DNA of 5,941 nt, taken from positions 1-5,941 of the forward strand of contig JAUXJL010000144.1 in the NCBI GenBank assembly GCA_030624805.1, read 5' to 3'. The notes under the pieces were generated by a model. That model made no database searches, was not told the origin of the DNA, and saw nothing but the letters and a program-made list of their open reading frames with translations. The DNA comes from Acidimicrobiia bacterium. Lineage in GTDB: Bacteria > Actinomycetota > Acidimicrobiia > Spongiisociales > SHLN01. The translations under genes and the position numbers were made by a program. Positions 1 through 5,276 of this stretch are shown piece after piece; position 1 is the stretch's first letter; each line of letters opens with the position of its first letter.

Positions 1-24
1 ACCGAGGAATCCCGTACGGATTGA

Positions 25-54
25 GAGAGCCCGCCTCTTCGGAGGCGGGCTCTC
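25..54 (+). terminator. Strong hairpin with UUCG tetraloop, terminator-like
   Basis: A perfect 13-bp stem is formed by GAGAGCCCGCCTC (25-37) and GAGGCGGGCTCTC (42-54) around the loop TTCG. In rightward RNA this is a C(UUCG)G tetraloop, one of the most stable RNA loops; in leftward RNA the loop is CGAA. There is no T tract on the right side (CCCGCGG follows), so this is not a textbook intrinsic terminator, although U-poor hairpin terminators are common in high-GC actinobacteria. The loop orientation suggests it ends a rightward gene lying left of the window. It also sits about 80 bases past the end of the leftward HNH gene and could stop that transcript. Confidence 0.75.
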
Positions 55-133
55 CCGCGGGGTCGCGGATGGGTCACGAGCTCACCCAGATCACCCGTAT
101 GAATTGTCAACCGAACGCCAGCCGGCGGCGTGG

Positions 134-1261
134 TCACGGCTTAGGAGATGGGAAGCGACCTTCATGGACCATCCGATGGTGCGAGCGACAAAGTAGGACG
201 AGGTTGTCGAGGTTGGTTTCTCCACCGTCCACCCAGTGGATGACGTGATGGGCGTCGCACCACGGTGCCGGTCGATCGCATCCCTCGAACCGACACCCGC
301 CGTCGCGAATCGACAGCGCCCGTCGGGTCGGTCCCGAGACGGTGCGGGTGGTCCGCCCTACGTCGAGTATCTGGCTCGCCCCCTGGGTGATGATGCGATT
401 GACTCCGGCATCGCACGAGATACGACGGGCCGCTTAGGGATGGAGAATCAAGCCGGAAGCGAGCTCACAACGAGTACCCGCCCGGCCCTCCAACGTGTCG
501 AGGTCGATCAGGAGGTTGATATGGGGACGCTCTCCGCCCGAGATGGCAGCCTGACTGCTATCGAGAAACTGTCGGCACAGGTCCGTGAGGGCGTCGGCCC
601 GACGCTGGGTGGGAGTTCGACGGTCGTTCGCGTCGCCAGACTTCACCGACTCGTCCACCAGCGCGCCGATTGCCGTCAGGATCACTTCACCGGATTCGGG
701 GTCGAGGTCGCCATCGATGCGAACCATTCCCTCCCAGGTTCGGGAGATACTGAGGCGGCGACTCTGGTGGATCTTGTCGGTATCGACGAGAGCGGCGTCC
801 CAATCAAGGTTCTGGCGCCAGTAAGCGATGAGTTTGCGGGTATCTCCTGCCGAGACCGTCGCGGCGCCTTTGAGTAAGACGTGCTCGTCCCGGGCAAACG
901 GTTCCGGATGGGCTTCGGCTGCTGGGGCGAGGGCTCGCACGTGAGCGGTGGTGATGTCGCCGCCCAAGAAGGCTTGTTGAGTTAGCGGCATCTTGCGGAG
1001 GGCGCGGGCGAGCCGCGATCTGTCGGAAGCTGCTGCTGCGGTCATCCCGCAGCGCGAGCGGAGCCATGCTCCCAGCGACAACGACCCGTCGGCTGCCCAT
1101 CCCTGTCGAGCGTCGAAGGCGTCGAGGCGGCGTATCCATTCAGCCTCGAGGGCTTCGGCCATCTCTCGCAGCTCGACCAAATCGTCGCCAAGCTGCCCGG
1201 TCGGACTATCGGTCAGATCGTCGGTCCCCAGCTCGTCGAGTGCCGACCGGAGCGAACTCAT
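134..1261 (-). pseudogene. DUF222/HNH endonuclease-like protein interrupted by one in-frame TAA
   Basis: Read through, this gene encodes 375 residues. Residues about 30-250 match the DUF222 (13E12 repeat) pattern: WAADGSLSLGAWLRSRCG near 55-72, GGDITTAHVRALA near 100-112, and DRRTPTQRRADALTDL before residue 240. Residues about 310-366 form an HNH nuclease domain with RDGGCRFEGC, WCDAHHVIHW, N350, N353 and CRSHH; the candidate metal and catalytic residues C323, C328, H338/H339, C358 and H361/H362 are all present. Codon 276 is TAA (434-436), so the normal product is 275 residues without the nuclease domain. No ATG, GTG or TTG occurs in frame between that stop and the HNH motif, so independent translation of the whole HNH domain is unlikely. 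The start ATG at 1261 has AGGGA seven bases upstream. Family members are usually single proteins with DUF222 followed by HNH; many are multicopy and their role is poorly known. The absence of other damage suggests a recent mutation or a sequence error. Confidence 0.88.
434..436 (-). other. In-frame nonsense codon (TAA) inside the HNH gene
   Basis: Read on the minus strand, the codons run CTC CAT CCC TAA GCG GCC CGT CGT, giving LHP-stop-AARR. In DUF222-HNH proteins this position lies in a segment of the type [P]-E-[T/A]-A-R-R before a conserved CDA, and CDA is present here. A GAA (Glu) to TAA change is therefore the simplest explanation. The frame is identical on both sides, so no insertion or deletion is involved. 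Confidence 0.85.
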
Positions 1262-1609
1262 CGCCTTTTCCCTGTTAGCCACTGCATAATTGCAATGTAT
1301 CAGGGGGGTGCGACATAGCCCGTCTCTCCGTCGACCGGGTGCTCCCCGGCAGCTCCCGAACAACTGCTGCTCGGTGACGACTTCGTGTTTCTCCCGTACT
1401 TCGATGATCTCACCGGAGTGGGCGATGGCGGTCAGCTTCACGTAGCCGGTTTCGGGGCGTTCTAGGTGGTTGGGTGCAACCTCGGCGGCCACATTGCGGC
1501 TCTTCATATGCTGTGGAGACAACGTGGTGAGGCTCAAGCCGACTCGCTCCAATAAGATTCTCATGCTGTAACCATCGGATCTTCGGGACCGGTGAAGAGA
1601 GGAATCCAT
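1262..1609. other. Intergenic stretch without a confident gene, probable divergent promoter region
   Basis: This 348-base stretch separates the leftward HNH gene from the rightward pirin gene, so it should hold promoters for both. An AT-rich patch at about 1284-1300 (CATAAT, and AATTAT on the other strand) is the best candidate for a -10 region near the HNH gene, but no convincing -35 partner is seen. Nearer to the pirin gene, the AT-rich patch at about 1548-1560 is a weak candidate. On the minus strand the HNH frame stays open upstream across the whole stretch, with a possible ATG at 1564, but that ATG has no ribosome binding site. I do not call it as a gene. Confidence 0.5.
1598..1603 (+). 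promoter_or_regulatory. Ribosome binding site of the pirin gene
   Basis: AGAGGA lies six bases before ATG 1610. An in-frame GTG at 1592 is possible, but it precedes this site, so the ribosome binding site decides for ATG 1610. Confidence 0.75.
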
Positions 1610-2584
1610 ATGCCGGCCATAACCGTTGAAAACAACCTGACGCTCCCGCGGGTGACGGCTCCCGCACTCGACGAGGCAACTGAGCGCCCCGTCAAGTCGG
1701 TGACCACCGCCCCGCGCGGCTTCGAAGGTGAGGGTTTCCCGGTTCACAGGGCCTTTCACGGCGTCGACCTGGCAGACCTCGATCCGTTCATTCATCTCGA
1801 TCAGATGGGCGAAGTGGAATACGCCCCTGGTGAGCCGAAGGGCACGCCCTGGCACCCCCACCGCGGCTTCGAGACCGTCACCTACATGATCGACGGGATC
1901 ATGGAACATGAGGACTCCGAAGGCGGCGGCGGAGTCATAACCAACGGCGACACCCAATGGATGACAGCCGGCTCCGGCATGCTCCACAAGGAGGTTCCCC
2001 CCGAGCATCTCGTCATGTCGGGCGGGCTCTTCCACGGATTTCAGCTGTGGGTCAACTTGCCGGCCAAAGACAAATGGATTCCACCCCGCTACCAGGACCT
2101 GTCGGGCGCTGAATCCGCCTTACTAACCACGCCGGACGGCGGTGCCCTCATTCGGCTGATTGCCGGGAGCATCGGTGACCACGACGGCCCCGGTGATACT
2201 CACACTCCGATCACGATGATCCATGCCACGGTCAACCCCGGGGCGCGGCTCCAACTACCGTGGCGGGCCGACTTCAACGCGCTCACGTATGTGCTCGGCG
2301 GCCTTGGCAGCTTTGGGCTCGAGCGTCGCCCGGCCGAGAGTGGCCAGCTGGTGGTGTTTGGTGCCGGTGATGCCATCTCCATCACCGCTGAGGACTCCCA
2401 AGAAACTCGCAGCCCCAACCTCGAGGTCCTCATCCTCGGTGGCCTGCCGATTCGAGAGCCCGTCGCCTGGCATGGGCCATTCGTAATGAACAACCGGGCC
2501 GAACTCATACAAGCATTCGAAGACTACGAGGCCGGCAAGCTCGGCCGTATTCCGCACGCCCCGCTGCCGGACCCCCCTGAGTAG
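1610..2584 (+). CDS. Pirin family protein (bicupin)
   Basis: This 324-residue protein has the full pirin layout. The N-terminal cupin carries the metal site: HPHRGFETVTYM (H82, H84) and SGMLHKEVPPEH (H126, E128) correspond to the three His and one Glu that bind Fe in human pirin. FHGFQLWVNLP follows, as in the family. The C-terminal cupin (about 185-285) contains TMIHATVNPGARLQLPW and YVLGGLGSFG. The tail, PFVMNNRAELIQAFEDYEAGKLG, is the conserved pirin end. Pirins are cytoplasmic; some have quercetin 2,3-dioxygenase activity and others act as redox or transcription-related cofactors, so the reaction here is unknown. It stands alone on the plus strand and its stop is four bases from the stop of the converging lipoprotein gene. 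The length is normal to slightly long and nothing is missing. Confidence 0.95.
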   Translation: MPAITVENNLTLPRVTAPALDEATERPVKSVTTAPRGFEGEGFPVHRAFHGVDLADLDPFIHLDQMGEVEYAPGEPKGTPWHPHRGFETVTYMIDGIMEHEDSEGGGGVITNGDTQWMTAGSGMLHKEVPPEHLVMSGGLFHGFQLWVNLPAKDKWIPPRYQDLSGAESALLTTPDGGALIRLIAGSIGDHDGPGDTHTPITMIHATVNPGARLQLPWRADFNALTYVLGGLGSFGLERRPAESGQLVVFGAGDAISITAEDSQETRSPNLEVLILGGLPIREPVAWHGPFVMNNRAELIQAFEDYEAGKLGRIPHAPLPDPPE

Positions 2585-2588
2585 TGAA

Positions 2589-3185
2589 CTACGTGGCCGG
2601 TTCGGCTTCGAGCAGGAAGAACCCGTCGGCCCCTTGGAGTACGAGGCTGCTCTCTCCGTTGATGAGCCAATTGGCGGCGCTCCCCAGGGCACTGAGGAAT
2701 TCCCCCTCTTGTTCCATGACGTTGTTCGGCCCGGTGCACGCCCTCTCAGTCCACGAGAGCGACGACACTCGGATGGCCTGTCCCTGGAGATCATCGTAAA
2801 AAGGGTCACTTTCTTCGTTGTACGGACCGTCGACCTCGTGGGTTCCGGTGTAGGTGTTGCAGCCGCTGAATCCGGAGAGGGTTCCGTCGTCGCTGAAACT
2901 CAATGTGATTTCCGTTCCCGGCCACAGGTTGGTCATGCCGCCGGTCGGGAGTTCGTAGAGGACTACATTCCAGCTCGTGCCGGCCAGCACGGGAGCAACG
3001 AAGGCTGATCCTGAGTCATCCGCGGTCGTTGGCGTCGTCCCGTTACCCGACAACGTGGTTGTGGTGCTATCTGTGGCGTCCGAATCTCCATCCGAGCTGT
3101 CGCTCCCGCCGCACGCCGCCAGCGCTATTGCCAAGACAGCGATTGCAAGGATGAATCGGGCCCCACCCGGTCGGACTCTGGTCAC
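2589..3185 (-). CDS. META/HslJ-like domain lipoprotein
   Basis: The 198-residue product begins with a lipoprotein signal: basic residues (R3, R5, R10), a hydrophobic core FILAIAVLAIALAA, and a lipobox LAAC with C25 as the lipidation site. A linker rich in Ser, Asp, Thr and Gly (26-60) follows, typical of actinobacterial surface lipoproteins. Residues 70-195 resemble the META/HslJ domain: GTSWNVV, LSFSDDGTLSGFSGCNTYTG (95-114), SSLSWTERAC (141-150), MEQEGEFLSAL (157-167) and a final SSLVLQG strand. C109 and C150 are at the usual disulfide-like positions. HslJ-type proteins are linked to heat or novobiocin resistance in enterobacteria; here the role is unknown, probably at the outer face of the membrane. 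The GTG at 3185 was chosen because it puts the basic region directly before the hydrophobic core; an ATG at 3320 would add 45 hydrophilic residues. Its ribosome binding site is weak. An acidic stretch of about 20 residues (116-135) separates the two halves of the domain. Confidence 0.88.
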   Translation of the reverse strand: MTRVRPGGARFILAIAVLAIALAACGGSDSSDGDSDATDSTTTTLSGNGTTPTTADDSGSAFVAPVLAGTSWNVVLYELPTGGMTNLWPGTEITLSFSDDGTLSGFSGCNTYTGTHEVDGPYNEESDPFYDDLQGQAIRVSSLSWTERACTGPNNVMEQEGEFLSALGSAANWLINGESSLVLQGADGFFLLEAEPAT

Positions 3186-3249
3186 GGAGGCCAACCTACA
3201 CCGCAGGTCGGCGCGATGGTGCTCGGTGATGGCAACAGCATTGCGGGGC

Positions 3250-3270
3250 GACCGCTCGCCCGTAGCGGTC
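3250..3270. repeat. Perfect 7-bp inverted repeat in the divergent region
   Basis: GACCGCT (3250-3256) and AGCGGTC (3264-3270) are perfect inverted copies separated by seven bases. The repeat lies between the divergent starts of the lipoprotein gene (3185) and the small Cys-rich protein gene (3353). It could be an operator or a small RNA hairpin; the sequence alone does not decide. Confidence 0.5.
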
Positions 3271-3330
3271 CTGGCTGGGTCCTTTCCACCACCTAGATCC
3301 AAGGAATGAACCAGCGTCATCGCATGTTTC

Positions 3331-3336
3331 GGAGGG
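3331..3336 (+). promoter_or_regulatory. Shine-Dalgarno-like site with unusual spacing
   Basis: GGAGGG is an excellent ribosome binding sequence but lies 16 bases before ATG 3353, too far for usual use. The first ATG after it (3338) is in the same frame but opens only ATG GAC TAG. The real start may be ATG 3353 by reinitiation or scanning, or the rare CTG at 3347, which has a spacing of 10. Confidence 0.5.
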
Positions 3337-3352
3337 AATGGACTAGCTGCCG

Positions 3353-3622
3353 ATGCTCAAGGACGCCTGCACCCTCTGCGCCGATGAATTCGAGGCGCGA
3401 CTCGAAATACTGCGTCGTGACTTCCTACCCCACGTTCTGAGCAGTGAGGCGCTGGAGGATGGTCATGTCTTCGAGTTCGACCTTTCGATGAGGGAGGAGC
3501 TGGAGCGGCTGGTTGCCTTCGAACGGCAATGCTGCCCGGACCTTCACTGGATACTCCGCCAGGAAGGCGATCGGATGCGCCTCGAGATCCGTGGGTTGGC
3601 TGAGGAGCTCCTCGTCGAGTAG
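3353..3622 (+). CDS. Small Cys-containing conserved protein (CCP-motif family)
   Basis: This 89-residue soluble protein follows the pattern of small conserved bacterial proteins that have an N-terminal [AIS]C-x-L segment, an amphipathic helix with ERL/ARL, a strand GxxFEF, then LVxxERxCCPxLxxxL and a final strand with LEIxG. These are often found near mercury or metal resistance genes in other genomes, but no function is established to my knowledge. Here the motifs are DACTLCADEF (C6, C9), HVFEFDL (38-44), LVAFERQCCPDLHWIL (53-68) and MRLEIRG (75-81). C6 and C9 form a CxxC, and C60 and C61 form a vicinal pair; together they could bind a metal or react with thiols, which is inference. The usual CCPF is CCPD here. 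No metal resistance gene is in the window. The start is uncertain (see the site just upstream). It is transcribed away from the lipoprotein gene and ends before a hairpin. Confidence 0.78.
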   Translation: MLKDACTLCADEFEARLEILRRDFLPHVLSSEALEDGHVFEFDLSMREELERLVAFERQCCPDLHWILRQEGDRMRLEIRGLAEELLVE

Positions 3623-3683
3623 AAGTCACTGGGCAGCCAGCCCGCCCGCCTCTCCCCCCTTTCCCCCGCTGGAACCAATGGAA

Positions 3684-3712
3684 GTGAGCGGGGTCTAAGG
3701 GACCCCGCTCAC
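3684..3712. terminator. Bidirectional hairpin terminator between converging genes
   Basis: GTGAGCGGGGTC (3684-3695) and GACCCCGCTCAC (3701-3712) form a perfect 12-bp stem with loop TAAGG. On the plus strand it is followed by CGTTATTC, on the minus strand by TTCCATTGG, so both sides are only mildly T-rich. It sits 61 bases past the small Cys protein stop and about 41 bases past the stop of the sigma factor operon, which fits a shared terminator. Confidence 0.82.
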
Positions 3713-3753
3713 CGTTATTCGAAGCCGGCATCAACGCCGGACGAGAAACTCGT

Positions 3754-4536
3754 CTAGCCGCCCAGGCTGGCTACGAACGCGGCTTCCAGGCCGGCGAGGA
3801 AGCTGCCACACCGTTGGTTGTGGGGGTAGCCGAAGGAACTCACGGGCGAAACTCCATCCGGACTGCAGGCGCCCGCATACCCGGCGGGATCGTCTGATTC
3901 CGCGAAGGCGCTCAACGGGCCCTCGAACGCCGTGTAGTCGGGTGGAACGATAAGTGTGATGATTCCATCGGTGACGGTGAAGCTCCGGCCACTAGACGTG
4001 GGAATACCGAGAGCTCGGGTGCCCGCCGTGCTCCATTCCCAGTCGCACGACACCCGGCCTTCGCCAAGCGGCGCCGGGCTGCACGTGGTTTCCATGCTGC
4101 CGTCGAACGGAGCCGAGAACTCGATCAGGCCTCTCAGATCGGCGACTGCGAACAACCCCCCTCCCATGGAGAAATCGGGATCAACCAGGGCCATGGCGGC
4201 GTCGGCATCTCCTGCGTTCCATCGATCGAAGAACTCGTTGACCACATCTGTTGGTGCATCACCGACGCTGTCGCCATCGCCGGGAAGTGTTGCCACCAAG
4301 AAGCCTCCCCCTATCGCCAGAACCGCAATGAACGCAGCCACCGCCACCTGCCACCGGCGGCTCCGGGGCGGTTTGGTGACGGTGATGTTCGGGTTGATTG
4401 TTTTGGTGTCCACGTCGACCTCCTTCAAATCGCTGAGGGCTGCTTCGATGTCGACAGCCGTTGCCATGAAACGTTCCGGATCCGGTATCGGGTTGGCCGT
4501 TACCAGCCGCGCATAGGCGCGTTCTGCCGTGTTCAT
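3754..4536 (-). CDS. Membrane-anchored protein with SnoaL/NTF2-like domain, probable anti-sigma factor
   Basis: This 260-residue protein has a cytoplasmic N-terminal region (1-62) containing an AERAYARLV and FMATAVDIEAALSDL helical segment. A basic stop RSRRW is followed by one transmembrane helix (about 63-84, VAVAAFIAVLAIGGGFLVATL), so the rest should be outside the cell. Residues about 94-205 look like a SnoaL/NTF2-like fold: VVNEFFDRWNAGDADAAMALVDPDF is its typical opening, and SFTVTDGIITLIVPP its late strands. C152, C164, C224 and C243 could form disulfides. Its ATG overlaps the sigma factor stop (ATGA), and AAGGAGG lies six bases upstream, inside the sigma gene, so the two are translationally coupled. 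Gene order and topology match an ECF sigma factor followed by its membrane anti-sigma factor, but no HxxxCxxC zinc anti-sigma motif is visible. The anti-sigma role is therefore inferred from context. The outer domain may sense a ligand. Confidence 0.8.
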   Translation of the reverse strand: MNTAERAYARLVTANPIPDPERFMATAVDIEAALSDLKEVDVDTKTINPNITVTKPPRSRRWQVAVAAFIAVLAIGGGFLVATLPGDGDSVGDAPTDVVNEFFDRWNAGDADAAMALVDPDFSMGGGLFAVADLRGLIEFSAPFDGSMETTCSPAPLGEGRVSCDWEWSTAGTRALGIPTSSGRSFTVTDGIITLIVPPDYTAFEGPLSAFAESDDPAGYAGACSPDGVSPVSSFGYPHNQRCGSFLAGLEAAFVASLGG

Positions 4537-5084
4537 CGCGTCCCTCCTTCCTTTGCGACTCGGGGGGTCACGTTGGTCTTCTTCTCAGTTCTGGTCAGCT
4601 CGGCTCCCAGGCGATGTTTGGCCCGGCTGAGCCTTTTCTCAGCCGCATCGACGGATATTCCGAATCGGGCCGCGATCTGCGGTGCGGACAGGCCCTCCCA
4701 GGCCGAGAGCAGGATCGCCTCTCGATCGTTCGGCCTGAGACGGCGAACGGCGTCGATGACTGCCGCGTCCTCGCTGCGCTGAATGACCTGGAGCTCCGGG
4801 CCGGGTTGACGGCCTTCGGAGAGACCCCGCACCTTCTCAGTCAGTTTGAGACGCCGCCGCAGCGTCCGCCGGTGGTTGGCGATCGTTCTGGATGCCACTG
4901 CAAAAAGCCACGGCAGCACGAACTCCCCTTCGGGCAATGTCGCCCGTTTGCGCCATGCCACGGCGAAAACATCGGAGACCAGGTCGGGTGCGTTGTCTCG
5001 ATGGGCTCGCCGAAGGCAGTAACCCAGGACCGCCGGGTAGTGCTCGGCGTACATGTCACGAAACAGGTTGTCGTCACGGGCCAT
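4533..5084 (-). CDS. ECF-type RNA polymerase sigma factor
   Basis: This 183-residue protein is of usual ECF length and has only regions 2 and 4. Region 2 covers about 7-80: LFRDMYAEHYPAVLGYCLRR, then DLVSDVFAVAWRK (core binding, 2.1-2.2) and LPWLFAVASRTIANHRR (2.3-2.4, promoter -10 contacts). Region 4 covers about 107-158: AVRRLRPNDREAILLSAWEGLSAPQIAARFGISVDAAEKRLSRAKHRL, a clear helix-turn-helix for the -35 element (shown here as a motif outline: RLRPNDREAILL, then GLSAPQIAARFGIS, then AAEKRLSRAKHRL). ATG 5084 was chosen because GAGAGTGG lies six bases upstream; a GTG at 5102 would add six residues but has no such site. It is followed by the coupled membrane partner gene and preceded by several inverted repeats. 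The target promoters and the signal cannot be told from the sequence. Confidence 0.95.
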   Translation of the reverse strand: MARDDNLFRDMYAEHYPAVLGYCLRRAHRDNAPDLVSDVFAVAWRKRATLPEGEFVLPWLFAVASRTIANHRRTLRRRLKLTEKVRGLSEGRQPGPELQVIQRSEDAAVIDAVRRLRPNDREAILLSAWEGLSAPQIAARFGISVDAAEKRLSRAKHRLGAELTRTEKKTNVTPRVAKEGGTR

Positions 5085-5090
5085 TTGATC

Positions 5091-5098
5091 CCACTCTC
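5091..5098 (-). promoter_or_regulatory. Ribosome binding site of the sigma factor gene
   Basis: GAGAGTGG on the minus strand lies six bases before ATG 5084. It overlaps the coding region that an upstream GTG start (5102) would use, so it argues for the ATG. Confidence 0.6.
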
Positions 5099-5108
5099 GC
5101 ACGCTATG

Positions 5109-5134
5109 TGTCCGGATGTGGCCCGATCCGGACA
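5109..5134. repeat. Perfect 9-bp inverted repeat upstream of the sigma factor gene
   Basis: TGTCCGGAT (5109-5117) and ATCCGGACA (5126-5134) are perfect inverted copies with an 8-base spacer, GTGGCCCG. The near edge is 24 bases before the sigma factor ATG. As DNA it has the shape of a dimer-binding operator; as leader RNA it would form a hairpin just before the ribosome binding site. Confidence 0.65.
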
Positions 5135-5142
5135 GATGCCGG

Positions 5143-5160
5143 GTGACATGGGGGTGTCAC
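5143..5160. repeat. Perfect 6-bp inverted repeat, operator-like
   Basis: GTGACA (5143-5148) and TGTCAC (5155-5160) are perfect inverted copies with the spacer TGGGGG. The 18-bp site lies eight bases from the preceding repeat and touches the next hairpin. GTGACA/TGTCAC half-sites are of a type bound by many dimeric regulators, but no specific regulator can be named. Confidence 0.5.
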
Positions 5161-5201
5161 GAACGAAAGGCCCGGTGCCGGCACGGGCCGATCGTTCAGT
5201 G
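5158..5201. repeat. Long imperfect hairpin in the divergent region
   Basis: Nested arms pair around the palindrome GTGCCGGCAC: GGCCC with GGGCC, then GAACGA (5161-5166) with TCGTTC (5192-5197), then CAC (5158-5160) with GTG (5199-5201). The stems are interrupted by a one-base bulge, an AA/GA internal loop and a one-base bulge. It lies between the divergent sigma factor and DUF3291 genes and would be in the leader of either transcript if transcription starts beyond it. No T tract follows, so a terminator is not favoured. Confidence 0.55.
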
Positions 5202-5276
5202 CTCGATTTGCGAGATCCTTGTGTTGCCACCCACCAGGATCAGGCGCCTCGAGGGGCCGCTAAGTAGGCTCGATCG

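Noticed and set aside
25..54. The hairpin as an end of a mobile element
   Set aside because: It is a tight stem with a four-base loop, no transposase is nearby and no matching copy was seen in the window; a terminator is simpler.
162..416. Separate 84-codon minus-strand frame at the end of the HNH gene
   Set aside because: It is in a different frame from the HNH motif. The HNH residues are read in the main frame after the TAA, so there is no frameshift.
236..877. A 213-codon plus-strand open frame
   Set aside because: It is antisense to the DUF222-HNH gene, has no recognisable motif, and reflects high GC content.
434..2035. A 533-codon open frame on the minus strand covering the HNH gene and extending over the pirin gene
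   Set aside because: The part beyond 1262 is antisense to the clear pirin gene or intergenic and has no family resemblance; the DUF222 protein starts at 1261 with its own ribosome site.
2255..2809. A 184-codon minus-strand open frame across the pirin and lipoprotein ends
   Set aside because: It overlaps two well-supported genes in other frames and shows no domain pattern.
3956..4516. A 186-codon plus-strand open frame
   Set aside because: It is antisense to the membrane partner of the sigma factor and has low-complexity composition.
5109..5201. The three inverted repeats as a CRISPR array or integron-like repeats
   Set aside because: The units differ from each other in sequence and spacing, and no associated genes are present.
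4614..5267. A 217-codon plus-strand open frame
   Set aside because: It is antisense to the ECF sigma factor, whose regions 2 and 4 are unmistakable, and it would cross the inverted-repeat region.
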